Shown: piece after piece, positions 53,405-64,000 of the stretch
How positions within the stretch are numbered: the stretch's first letter is position 1
How the letters are laid out: every line of letters begins with the position of its first letter
Source: Pseudoalteromonas piratica
Lineage (GTDB): Bacteria > Pseudomonadota > Gammaproteobacteria > Enterobacterales > Alteromonadaceae
Reading direction: 5' to 3'
DNA length: 64,000 nucleotides
Assembly (NCBI RefSeq): GCF_000788395.1
Contig: NZ_CP009888.1
Location: 1,880,001-1,944,000, forward strand
Notes under the pieces: model-generated
Told to the model about the DNA's origin: nothing
Database searches by the model: none
What the model saw: the letters and a program-made list of their open reading frames with translations, nothing else
Translations under genes and position numbers: made by a program

Positions 53405-54556
53405 CTAGTTACTGATTTGCAGACGAATATAGTCATAAATCTTGCTGAAGAAACTACCTTCGTTAATTTCTTCTAACGTGACCAGTGGATATTGTGCAAT
53501 ATCTTCACCATCAAGTTGTAAGAACAAGGTACCCACTTTTACACCTTTCTCAATAGGTGCCTCAAGTGTTTGATCAAGTTCAAAATTAGCTTTAAGGTTT
53601 TTCATTTGACCACGTGGAATAGTGATAGGCGTATCTTCTAAAATACCCAGCGATACTGTTTCTTTGTGGCCCATCCAAATACGCTGCTCGGCAAAGCTAT
53701 CACCCGCTTTATATGGTGTTACTGTTTCAAAAAAGCGGAAACCATAGTTGAGTAATTTACGGCTTTCCGTTGCACGTGAGCGTTCGCTTTTAGTACCCAT
53801 CACAACAGAAACTAAACGCATATTGCCTTTCTTCGCTGAAGTAACAAGACTGTAGCCAGCTTCACTCGTGTGACCTGTTTTAATGCCATCAACGTTTAGG
53901 TTTTCATCCCATAACAGCGAGTTACGGTTATATTGTTTAATGCCGTTGTAAGTGAAAGATTTTTCTGCGTAGAGAGCATACTCAGCAGGCACATCACGGA
54001 TAAGCGCTACACCCAAAGTCGCCATATCTCGCGGAGTCGTGTAATGCTCATTGGTGTCTAGACCATGGCTGTTGATGAAGCGTGTATTGGTCATACCGAG
54101 CTTTTGTGCATGGGCATTCATTAAATCAGCAAACGCTGCTTCACTTCCAGCGATATGCTCAGCCATTGCAACACATGCGTCATTACCTGATTGAATAATA
54201 ATACCGCGATTCAGGTCTTCAACCGTAACTTGCTTACCAACTTCAATGAACATTTTTGAAGAATCTGGGAAATTTTTTGCCCACGCTTTTTCACTAATGG
54301 TTACTTCGTCATCAAGAGAAATGTTGCCGTTTTCAACTTCAAGACCAATCACATAACTGGTCATCATTTTAGTCAAACTAGCTGGAGCGAGTTTTGTATC
54401 CGCTTCACCTTCAGCGATTACTTTACCGGTCGTAAAGTCTACTAAAAAATAGCCTTTCGCATTGATTTGAGGTGGAGCAGGGATGATTTGTGCTTGCACA
54501 GTAAAGCACGATGCGGCTGCGATTGCCGCAATAACTGTTTGTTTAATTCGATTCAT
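53405..54556 (-). CDS. dacA: D-alanyl-D-alanine carboxypeptidase (PBP5/6 type)
   Basis: Low-molecular-mass penicillin-binding protein that trims pentapeptides. In 383 residues: signal (1-22), SxxK in LAPASLTKMM, SxN in IIQSGNDACV, KTG in DGIKTGHT, the PBP5_C beta domain (about 280-370) and an amphipathic C-terminal helix (IYDYIRLQIS) for membrane association. Near its end, the preceding rlpA gene is separated by about 60 bp. Confidence 0.96.
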   Translation of the reverse strand: MNRIKQTVIAAIAAASCFTVQAQIIPAPPQINAKGYFLVDFTTGKVIAEGEADTKLAPASLTKMMTSYVIGLEVENGNISLDDEVTISEKAWAKNFPDSSKMFIEVGKQVTVEDLNRGIIIQSGNDACVAMAEHIAGSEAAFADLMNAHAQKLGMTNTRFINSHGLDTNEHYTTPRDMATLGVALIRDVPAEYALYAEKSFTYNGIKQYNRNSLLWDENLNVDGIKTGHTSEAGYSLVTSAKKGNMRLVSVVMGTKSERSRATESRKLLNYGFRFFETVTPYKAGDSFAEQRIWMGHKETVSLGILEDTPITIPRGQMKNLKANFELDQTLEAPIEKGVKVGTLFLQLDGEDIAQYPLVTLEEINEGSFFSKIYDYIRLQISN

Positions 54557-54615
54557 TGGCTTTTTGGGTCAATTGTCTTAGTTTTGGGTATTTTTGGTTA
54601 ATTATCCTAAAGCAA

Positions 54616-55359
54616 TCACTCACTGTAAAGCATGAATGCATTTTGGTGATTGTTCGCTTTAATTTTATCCAGTAATTGTTTTGCCACTTGCGCGTCTTCA
54701 ATTGGACCGAGGCGAAGGCGATAAATTCCATCTTTTTTTACAATTTTGCTATCTACTTGATATTCTGAGGTGAGTGCTTTTGCAAGCACACCTAACTGCT
54801 CCACACTTTGAGCCGCAGCAATTTGAATATACGCATTATGGTGGTTTGTTTGCGGCAGTAAGGCTTCTATTTTTACTTTCGCTGTACCTTGGCGATGATA
54901 GCCTAGCTTATATGCAGCTGCATAAGATAAGTCAATGATACGATCATCATGAAATGGGCCGCGATCATTCACTCTCACTATCGCTGAGTTACCATTTTCT
55001 AAATTTGTGACTCTCACAAAGCTTGGTAAGGGTAATGTTTTATGGGCTGCGGTCATCGCAAACATATCGTAAGTTTCACCATTGGATGTATCGTGACCGT
55101 GAAACTTTCTACCGTACCAAGAGGCAATACCGGTTTCTGTAAATCCCGCCTCACTGTGCAAAGGGGTATAGCGCTTTCCGTGAACAACATAGGGGCGGCT
55201 AGCTGAAACGCTTGTCTTTTCAGAGGTCACAGTGACATCACGCATTTCCTCTGGGTAGGGCGCGCGTATCGGTGCCGCATCATGACGCATACTGTAACGC
55301 CCAGAAGGAGCACAGGCTGTAAGGAAAACTAAAATAAGTAAAAGTAGTAGGTGTTTCAT
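54616..55359 (-). CDS. rlpA: Septal ring lytic transglycosylase RlpA
   Basis: Outer-membrane lipoprotein with activity on naked glycan in relatives. The 247-residue protein has signal LTAC (lipidated Cys 16), the double-psi beta-barrel domain (about 70-165) with GIASWYGRKFHGHDTSNGE and VRVNDRGPFHDDRIIDLS, and a SPOR domain (about 170-245) for septal targeting. It is shorter than E. coli RlpA (362), lacking most of the linker. Confidence 0.95.
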   Translation of the reverse strand: MKHLLLLLILVFLTACAPSGRYSMRHDAAPIRAPYPEEMRDVTVTSEKTSVSASRPYVVHGKRYTPLHSEAGFTETGIASWYGRKFHGHDTSNGETYDMFAMTAAHKTLPLPSFVRVTNLENGNSAIVRVNDRGPFHDDRIIDLSYAAAYKLGYHRQGTAKVKIEALLPQTNHHNAYIQIAAAQSVEQLGVLAKALTSEYQVDSKIVKKDGIYRLRLGPIEDAQVAKQLLDKIKANNHQNAFMLYSE

Positions 55360-55363
55360 TGTG

Positions 55364-56467
55364 TTATTTCACCAAAATACGCTTATGGGTTGCAATAGAC
55401 ATAATAATACCGAACCCTGCAAGCAGGGTTACCATGGACGTACCGCCATAGCTGATAAGGGGAAGGGGAACCCCTACTACAGGTAATAATCCTGATACCA
55501 TTCCAATATTTACGAAAACATAAACAAAGAAAGTCAGGGTGATACTCGCAGCTAATAATTTGCCAAATGCATCTTGTGCGCTGACAGCAATATACAAGCC
55601 TCGAGCAATGATAAATAAATACAGACTGAGTAAGATTGTGACCCCAATCAGGCCAAACTCTTCACTGAGTACCGAGAAAATAAAATCGGTATGGCGCTCA
55701 GGTAGAAATTCTAGTTGTGATTGGGTGCCGTGGGTCCAACCTTTACCTTCAATACCACCAGAGCCAATGGCTATTTTTGACTGAATAATGTGGTAGCCCG
55801 CGCCAAGTGGATCACTTTCAGGATCGAGCATAGTGAGTACACGGGTTTTTTGATAATCATGCATACCATAATGCCAAAAACCATATATAGCAGCAGGTGC
55901 AACGGCAAGTGCACTGAGAATTAAGCGCCAATGTAAACCGGCAAAGAAAAGTACAAATAGACCTGAACTGGCTATTAAGATTGAGGTGCCCAGATCCGGC
56001 TGTTTCATAATCAACCGTGTTGGAATGGCCACAATCAATAAGCCAATAGCGAGGTGTCGGTACTTAGGTGGCAAGTGGTAGCGACTGATGTACCATGCAA
56101 CCATAATCGGCATCGCTAACTTCATAATTTCCGATGGTTGGAAGCGAATACCAATATTGAGCCAGCGCTGCGCCCCTTTACTGGAGACACCAAAAAATAT
56201 TACCGCTACAAGTAAAGCAACACCCACTAGATATATCGGCAGTGCCCAACGCCGCATATTACTCGGCGAAACCTGTGCAAGTGCAAACATCACAACTAAA
56301 CCTAAGCCAATGCGCGTAATTTGGCGGATAACCAAATCAATATTTTGACCACCGGCACTATAAACAACGACCAAACTACCCGCCATCAAAGCCAAGATGG
56401 CAATTAACAAAGGCCAGTCAAGATGGAGTTTATCCCATATGGATTTATTATGGTTTAAGGCCTTCAC
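55364..56467 (-). CDS. mrdB: Peptidoglycan glycosyltransferase RodA (MrdB)
   Basis: SEDS glycosyltransferase of the elongasome. The 367-residue polytopic protein (about ten helices) has the SEDS motifs RWLNIGIRFQPSE, KQPDLGTS, and the C-terminal PLPLISYGGTSM. It overlaps the end of mrdA by 4 bp, as expected for the PBP2-RodA pair. Confidence 0.97.
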   Translation of the reverse strand: MKALNHNKSIWDKLHLDWPLLIAILALMAGSLVVVYSAGGQNIDLVIRQITRIGLGLVVMFALAQVSPSNMRRWALPIYLVGVALLVAVIFFGVSSKGAQRWLNIGIRFQPSEIMKLAMPIMVAWYISRYHLPPKYRHLAIGLLIVAIPTRLIMKQPDLGTSILIASSGLFVLFFAGLHWRLILSALAVAPAAIYGFWHYGMHDYQKTRVLTMLDPESDPLGAGYHIIQSKIAIGSGGIEGKGWTHGTQSQLEFLPERHTDFIFSVLSEEFGLIGVTILLSLYLFIIARGLYIAVSAQDAFGKLLAASITLTFFVYVFVNIGMVSGLLPVVGVPLPLISYGGTSMVTLLAGFGIIMSIATHKRILVK

Positions 56468-58338
56468 GGTTTACCTACCAGCGATTCAGGTTTATTTGAA
56501 AAATAGTAATCCATTAATGTGCGGGCAATAGGTGCCCCGACAGTAGAGCCGCCACCCGTATTCTCTACCGCAACAGCGACAACAATTTCTGGCTTTTCGT
56601 AAGGGGCAAAACCAACATACATGGCATTATCGCGGTGACGTTCATCGAGTTTCTCAGCATCATAACGTTCACCTTGGGCAATACTTTTTACTTGTGCCGT
56701 GCCTGTTTTACCGCCAGCAGTGTATTGTGCACCAACAAATGCTTTATGAGCTGTACCATTGCTAAGGTGAACGGTATTGTACATCGCACGAAGTGCAATA
56801 TCCCAGTTTGCCTCGTCTTTTAATTCAATGGGCGGCTTTTCGTCACGGGAGATAATTTGAACGTGATCGCTCAGCTTAGTCGCCGACACTAAATGAGGTT
56901 GATAACGTTTTCCCTTATTAACCATAATGCTCATTGAATTGGCAATTTGCATTGGGGTAGCTGTCCAATAGCCTTGACCAATTGAAATATTGGGGGTGTC
57001 GCCTGGATACCAAGGTAATTTATACGTTACTTCTTTCCATTCTCGTGACGGTAAGTTAGCGGTTTTTTCTTCATAGATATCAATGCCAGTAAGTTGGCCA
57101 AAGCCAAATTGGTACATAAATGCACTGATTTTATCGATGCCTAGGCGGTATCCAACTTCATAAAAGTAAGTATCACAGCTTTCTTCAATCGCTTTATAAA
57201 CATCAACCTTACCATGACCCCAAGGTTTCCAATCTCGCCAGCGGTGATCTGCTTTGGGTAGTTTAAAAAAGCCAGGGTCGTGCATTTGAGTTGATTCAGT
57301 GACCACTGCTTCATCTAACGCCAGTACTGCTAAGTGAGGCTTAATAGTTGAAGCAGGTGGGTACACCCCTTTTGTCACGCGATTTACTAGCGGTCTGTCT
57401 TTGTTGAGAAGGGCTTTATAATCTTTGCCGCTAATACCATGCACGAATAAATTTGGGTCATAACTTGGATTCGAATAAAAGGCTAAAACCCCGCCATCGC
57501 GAGCATCCATAACAATAATTGCACCACGCTTTCCATCAAGCGCGGCTTGGGCTATTTGTTGCAGCCCTATGTCTAAGGTAAGAATTAAATCTTTACCAGG
57601 TTCGGGAGCGGTTGACTTTAAGGTGCGTAGAATGCGGCCGCGGTTATTAATCTCTACTTCTTCACTGCCAACAACACCATGCAGTAGCTCTTCATAATAT
57701 TTTTCAATGCCTAGTTTGCCGATATCACGTGTCGCACGGTAATTAACATCTCGCCCTTCCATTTCCAGTTCAAGGTGCTCTGACTTATTCATTTTTGCGA
57801 CGTAGCCGATTGCATGAGTGAGGGCATCACCATAGGGGTAATGCCTTGCCAAACGTGCTTCAACACTAAAACCAGGATATTTGTGCTGATTAACTGAAAA
57901 AAGTGCGACTTGTTCTGGCGTGAGCCGTGACTTGAGTATTTGGCTTTTGAAGCGGCGTTTACGCTTGATGCTTTTCAGAAACTCGTCTTGCCGCTCTTGC
58001 GAGATATCAAATAAAGCTGAAACTTCAGTTAAACTTTTATTGAGATCTTTCGACTCTTCTGGAATGACCTCTAAATTATAGACGGGTCGGTTTTCTGCCA
58101 GTAACACACCATTGCGGTCATAGATTAAACCGCGATTTGGGGCAATTGGAATAACTTTAATGCGATTTTCGTTGGAGCGTGTTTTATAACTTTGGTGCTG
58201 ATTTACTTGAAGATTGAAGACATTCATGAACAGAATGCCAATCACGATCAAAACAAAAATAAATGCCACAAACGCACGTCGAGCAACTAAATTAGCCTCG
58301 GCTGAATGGTCCCTTATCGTAGCGCGTTGTTTAAACAT
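56464..58338 (-). CDS. mrdA: Penicillin-binding protein 2 (elongasome transpeptidase)
   Basis: Transpeptidase partner of RodA. In 624 residues: one N-terminal membrane helix (about 24-46), dimerisation/pedestal region (60-250) and transpeptidase domain (260-610) with SxxK in PPASTIKP, SCD in EESCDTYFYE (the SxN equivalent) and KTG in GGKTGTAQ. The final VGKP region is short. Confidence 0.97.
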   Translation of the reverse strand: MFKQRATIRDHSAEANLVARRAFVAFIFVLIVIGILFMNVFNLQVNQHQSYKTRSNENRIKVIPIAPNRGLIYDRNGVLLAENRPVYNLEVIPEESKDLNKSLTEVSALFDISQERQDEFLKSIKRKRRFKSQILKSRLTPEQVALFSVNQHKYPGFSVEARLARHYPYGDALTHAIGYVAKMNKSEHLELEMEGRDVNYRATRDIGKLGIEKYYEELLHGVVGSEEVEINNRGRILRTLKSTAPEPGKDLILTLDIGLQQIAQAALDGKRGAIIVMDARDGGVLAFYSNPSYDPNLFVHGISGKDYKALLNKDRPLVNRVTKGVYPPASTIKPHLAVLALDEAVVTESTQMHDPGFFKLPKADHRWRDWKPWGHGKVDVYKAIEESCDTYFYEVGYRLGIDKISAFMYQFGFGQLTGIDIYEEKTANLPSREWKEVTYKLPWYPGDTPNISIGQGYWTATPMQIANSMSIMVNKGKRYQPHLVSATKLSDHVQIISRDEKPPIELKDEANWDIALRAMYNTVHLSNGTAHKAFVGAQYTAGGKTGTAQVKSIAQGERYDAEKLDERHRDNAMYVGFAPYEKPEIVVAVAVENTGGGSTVGAPIARTLMDYYFSNKPESLVGKP

Positions 58339-58354
58339 CTATTTGATTTTATTC

Positions 58355-58825
58355 TTATTCTCTATGGTACGGGTGATTATTATTCAAACTCCACGCACGA
58401 TACAAGCTTTCTGCGACAATAATTCGAACAAGTGGGTGGGGAAGTGTCAAATTTGAAAGTGACCACTTTTGTTCTGACGCAGCGATACATTCAGGTGCAA
58501 GCCCTTCAGGCCCACCAATTAAAAGGCTGATATCGCGACCATCCAGTTGCCATTTACTCATTTCTTTCGCGAGTTGATGCGTATCGAGTGCTTTACCTGT
58601 GACCTCTAAGGTAACGATTTTGTTCCCTTTAGGAATTGCGGCTAGAGTTTTTTCGCCTTCTTGTTGCAAAATGCGTTTAATATCGGCGTTTTTGCCACGT
58701 TTGCCAGCAGGGATTTCAATGAGCTCGAAACTCATATCGCGTGGAAAACGACGCTGATATTCTTGAAAACCGGTTTCAACCCAAGCTGGCATCTTAGTAC
58801 CAACAGCAATTAGCTGAATGCGCAC
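58355..58825 (-). CDS. rlmH: 23S rRNA (pseudouridine-1915-N3)-methyltransferase RlmH
   Basis: SPOUT methyltransferase modifying pseudouridine 1915. The 156-residue protein has the family's [17 protein letters not shown] start, [12 protein letters not shown] (SAM-binding knot) and the C-terminal [14 protein letters not shown]. 4 bp past rsfS. Confidence 0.97.
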   Translation of the reverse strand: MRIQLIAVGTKMPAWVETGFQEYQRRFPRDMSFELIEIPAGKRGKNADIKRILQQEGEKTLAAIPKGNKIVTLEVTGKALDTHQLAKEMSKWQLDGRDISLLIGGPEGLAPECIAASEQKWSLSNLTLPHPLVRIIVAESLYRAWSLNNNHPYHRE

Positions 58826-58829
58826 GCTA

Positions 58830-59147
58830 TTAGCTCCAAAGCTTTTCTAATTGGTAAAAATCACGCGCACTTTCTTGCATCACGTGAAGTACCACATCAC
58901 CCAGGTCAAGTAGAACCCATTCACCTTCTTGTTGGCCTTCAGTGCCAATAATTTCAATACCTTGTGCTTTTGCTTCAAGGGCAACATTATTGGCAATTGA
59001 TTGCACATGGCGCTTAGAGGTGCCAGAGCAAACTACCATGTAGTCAGTGATTGAAGATTTTTCTGTCATATCAAGGGTAGTAATATCAACGGCTTTGATA
59101 TCGTCTGCTTTGTCGATGACAAAGTCTAATAACTCGCGTGGATCCAA
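58830..59147 (-). CDS. rsfS: Ribosomal silencing factor RsfS
   Basis: Binds ribosomal protein uL14 to block subunit joining in starvation. The 105 residues have [27 protein letters not shown] and [16 protein letters not shown], the conserved segments of the family. Confidence 0.97.
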   Translation of the reverse strand: MDPRELLDFVIDKADDIKAVDITTLDMTEKSSITDYMVVCSGTSKRHVQSIANNVALEAKAQGIEIIGTEGQQEGEWVLLDLGDVVLHVMQESARDFYQLEKLWS

Positions 59148-59208
59148 AATATTTCCTAGTAACTGGTTTATTACGTTTAATTAGTAAATTTTAACACGCC
59201 TAGCAGGT

Positions 59209-59823
59209 TTATTGGTAGAGACGATGCTGTTTTATGTAGTCACAAACCGGAACTGGTAAGAAATCATTGTGGTATTGCGTAATATTTGCGCGCAGTTCTG
59301 AGGATGAAATCGCAACTTGTTGGTGTTTTGCAAAGAAAATCCCCCCTGCAAGCGGCAGGTGTTGACCAGCCTCATCGATATCACCCACAATATACGCTGC
59401 AACATCAGGATGGGGGTGATACTGTTCTTTTGGACGTTGAAACACTAAAAAATTACAATTTTCTAGGCATTCTTGCCACTTGAACCATTTATGTAGTGTA
59501 TTGAGTGAGTCCATTCCGATAATAAAAAAAATGGGCTCATTGGCATGTTGCTGACGAAAGCTCGCAATGCTTTCTACGGCATAGCTGGGTGTCTCACGAT
59601 TGATTTCGCGTAAGTCGAGTTCAAAGTTAGCTTCGTCTTCAATTGCAAGGCGAATCATATTAATACGGTGTGTACTAGTAATGCCTGATGTCGCTTTGTG
59701 AACCGGTTGCTTGCATGGCATAAATAGCACCTTGTTAGGTGCGAGTATCTGATTAGCTTGTGTGGCTAAGGCGAGGTGGCCTTGGTGAATTGGGTCAAAA
59801 GTACCGCCTAAAATAACAATCAT
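59209..59823 (-). CDS. nadD: Nicotinate-nucleotide adenylyltransferase NadD
   Basis: Adenylates nicotinate mononucleotide in NAD synthesis. In 204 residues: GGTFDPIHQGHLALA (HIGH-like motif), FIIGMDSLNTLHKWF, and ISSSELRA near the C-terminus. Its start overlaps the end of holA by 4 bp. NadA, an earlier enzyme of the same pathway, is encoded at 38986-40044. Confidence 0.97.
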   Translation of the reverse strand: MIVILGGTFDPIHQGHLALATQANQILAPNKVLFMPCKQPVHKATSGITSTHRINMIRLAIEDEANFELDLREINRETPSYAVESIASFRQQHANEPIFFIIGMDSLNTLHKWFKWQECLENCNFLVFQRPKEQYHPHPDVAAYIVGDIDEAGQHLPLAGGIFFAKHQQVAISSSELRANITQYHNDFLPVPVCDYIKQHRLYQ

Positions 59824-60875
59824 AGGTTAGCGTATTGCTCTACTTTATTGTTGTATGGCAATGCAAAGGGCATTGGGCCAACGAACATTAACGCGATATG
59901 CAGTAAGTGTTGGTATGCATCAATATGGAGGTGTTGTTTGTACGCCAAATCAAATTCGGCTAGTGCTGCCATAATGGCGCTGAGTTGGGTTGACTCAATG
60001 CGCCTTAGCGCACGTTCAGTAATTGCTTGCTTGTTTTTCCATACTTTAAACTGTTGCAACACACTGCTGATACTTTCACCAAGGGAAACGGCACGTGACA
60101 TCGCTTCTAGATTTTCACACTCTCTGACAAGGGCCCACAAGATAATTGTTGGTTCAACGTTTTCTTGTTTTAGCTTGAGTACAACTTTACTAATTTGCTC
60201 ACTATCACCTTTAAGCAATGCATCACTTAAATCAAACACATCAAGACGTGATTGATTGACTAAAGTTGGTGCTAAAACCTCAGCGGAGATACTGTCCGTT
60301 GGATTAAGCAATGCGAGCTTTTCAAGTTCTTGTGCTATTGCGAACAAATTATCTTGATTGTATTCAACGAGTAGTGATTTAGCATCAGGTGTTAGTTGGA
60401 GTCCAAGTTGTTGGCATTGTTGTTCTAACCATGTAAATAACTGATTACCTTGTAGTGCATAACATGGAATAAACACACCGTCTTTATCAAAAGCTTTAAA
60501 CCAAGCGCCGCGTTGGATATCGCTGCCTACCTTTTCCCCTTTTAGCATTAAAATGCAATCAGGATTTGGGTTTTGCGCGAGCGATTGCAGTAGCTTACTG
60601 GCGGCAGCATTTGGCTTACTGTCAGCTAACTCAAGCTCAATTATTTTGCGATTTGAAAAGAGTGATAAGCTAGCATACTCTTGTGCAACTTCCTGCCAGT
60701 CAAATTGTGGGGAAACAGCAAACCGGATGACTTCGTCAAAACCTTGTGCCTTTGCAGTTGATTTTATTTGAGTTGCTGCATGATTAAGTAAAAATGCTTC
60801 TTCACCAAACAACAAGTAAAAGGGCGCCAAGCCTTGTTTTAAATTACTTGCTACTTGATTTGGATAAATGCGCAT
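59820..60875 (-). CDS. holA: DNA polymerase III delta subunit
   Basis: Opens the sliding clamp in the clamp loader. The 351-residue protein shows the beta-clamp contact region at the N-terminus (YLLFGEEAFLLNHAAT), EYASLSLFSNRKIIEL, and the collar domain after residue 210 (ALLKGD...ILWALVRECENL). It has no Walker A, as expected for delta. Overlaps lptE by one base. Confidence 0.95.
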   Translation of the reverse strand: MRIYPNQVASNLKQGLAPFYLLFGEEAFLLNHAATQIKSTAKAQGFDEVIRFAVSPQFDWQEVAQEYASLSLFSNRKIIELELADSKPNAAASKLLQSLAQNPNPDCILMLKGEKVGSDIQRGAWFKAFDKDGVFIPCYALQGNQLFTWLEQQCQQLGLQLTPDAKSLLVEYNQDNLFAIAQELEKLALLNPTDSISAEVLAPTLVNQSRLDVFDLSDALLKGDSEQISKVVLKLKQENVEPTIILWALVRECENLEAMSRAVSLGESISSVLQQFKVWKNKQAITERALRRIESTQLSAIMAALAEFDLAYKQHLHIDAYQHLLHIALMFVGPMPFALPYNNKVEQYANL

Positions 60876-61362
60876 TAATACTGCCCAAGTTGACGAATGA
60901 TAAGGTTGCTTGCTTGCGCACGTAACTCATTCAAAATAAGTTCCATTTCGCGCGATTTTGCAAGTGCATTGTCAGGATCATCTTGATAGTTACGCGTTAA
61001 CTCAAAACTATTTGTAATTGGTTTTTGTTTGTCTCGGATAAGTTGATAACGAACGGTATAAATAAGTTCGTGCTCAGCTACCTGACCGTTTGGAAACAAA
61101 CTTAAAGTACGGCGCGTCAACGAATCATTAAGCACCTTGAGTTCCGCACTTGAGCTTGAACTATCTGTTGTATTGATATTGCTTAACGCCAAACTTTTTT
61201 GCAGCTCGGCAAAAAGTTGCGAATCAGGGTTATTTGCCGTCACCACAAGGTTTTGCAAATCGTTTGGCAGTACCGACGCTGTGCGCAACTTAAAACCGCA
61301 ACCAACTAAAAGCACAAAACACAGCAATAAAGCTGTGTTTTGTAAAAAGCGTGGTGCAAACA

Positions 61363-61363
<1 letters not shown>
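60875..61363 (-). CDS. lptE: LPS-assembly lipoprotein LptE
   Basis: Outer-membrane plug and assembly partner of LptD. The 162-residue protein has a lipoprotein signal ending LVGC (lipidated Cys about 22) directly followed by GFKLR, typical of LptE. The remaining 140 residues hold the alternating strands and an acidic/Arg-rich C-terminal helix. It overlaps leuS and holA by one base on each side. Confidence 0.94.
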
Positions 61364-63993
<2,630 letters not shown>

Positions 63994-64000
63994 TTAGCAT

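Overview
The window is about 64 kb of core chromosome from a gammaproteobacterium of moderate to low GC content, most likely Alteromonadales and probably close to Pseudoalteromonas. The evidence is the gene order. One block (mltD, gloB, yafS-type methyltransferase, rnhA, dnaQ, tRNA-Asp, then fadE and yafJ) follows the Escherichia coli dnaQ-aspV region. A second block has cmoB-cmoA, aspS and ruvCAB. A third is tolQRAB-pal-cpoB, then tRNA-Lys genes, then nadA. The fourth is leuS-lptE-holA-nadD-rsfS-rlmH-mrdA-mrdB-rlpA-dacA-ybeD-lipB-lipA. Marine-type lineage genes (ExeM/NucH nuclease, an MSHA-like prepilin, DUF3334, TIGR03503-like) sit between the blocks. I see no insertion sequence, prophage, CRISPR array, rRNA operon or defence island.

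Layout. 1-8.4 kb: queE, lytic transglycosylase mltD, gloB, a methyltransferase, a metallo-beta-lactamase-fold hydrolase, the divergent rnhA/dnaQ pair, a membrane-anchored protein joined to dnaQ, and six tRNA-Asp genes. 8.4-19.5 kb: a small exported protein, a prepilin, an orphan two-gene ABC system, an unknown exported protein, fadE with a FadR-like operator, two small genes, yafJ, and purMN with a DUF3108 gene. 19.5-30.3 kb: cmoAB, DUF3334 (CheX-like active-site motif), a YgjP-like protease overlapping head-to-head with a VanX-like dipeptidase, DUF72, aspS, a chemoreceptor with an upstream solute-binding protein, and DUF418. 30.3-40.2 kb: ruvCAB with a likely SOS box, a 0.8-kb gene-free stretch with an orphan minus-strand terminator, the complete Tol-Pal system, a tRNA-Lys array carrying a disrupted copy, nadA and tRNA-Ser. 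40.2-51 kb: a decayed repeat region, a secreted nuclease, a phosphotransferase, amidohydrolase/SDR/slyD, a second MltD-like enzyme, zapA with its coiled-coil partner, rlmJ and a YbaY-META lipoprotein. 51-64 kb: lipoate synthesis and the cell-elongation cluster on the minus strand.

Functional themes. Cell-envelope work dominates: peptidoglycan synthesis and turnover (PBP2, RodA, RlpA, PBP5, two MltD), LPS export (LptE), Tol-Pal and a VanX-like dipeptidase. Translation is the second theme: aspS and leuS, twelve intact or partly preserved tRNA genes plus one fragment, CmoAB and QueE for anticodon modification, and RlmH, RlmJ and RsfS. DNA replication and repair are represented by dnaQ, holA, rnhA and ruvCAB.

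The most distinctive signals are not protein genes. Nearly every tRNA gene in the Asp and Lys arrays is bracketed by its own, differently sequenced inverted repeat. One tRNA-Lys has been split by a roughly 120-bp intrusion that regenerated the 5-prime end of the gene. A related structured repeat lies behind tRNA-Ser. Two candidate small RNAs or unusual terminators lie between ruvB and tolQ and behind zapA. I did not find a convincing new multi-gene system; the orphan ABC pair and the DUF3334 protein are the protein-coding features most worth follow-up.
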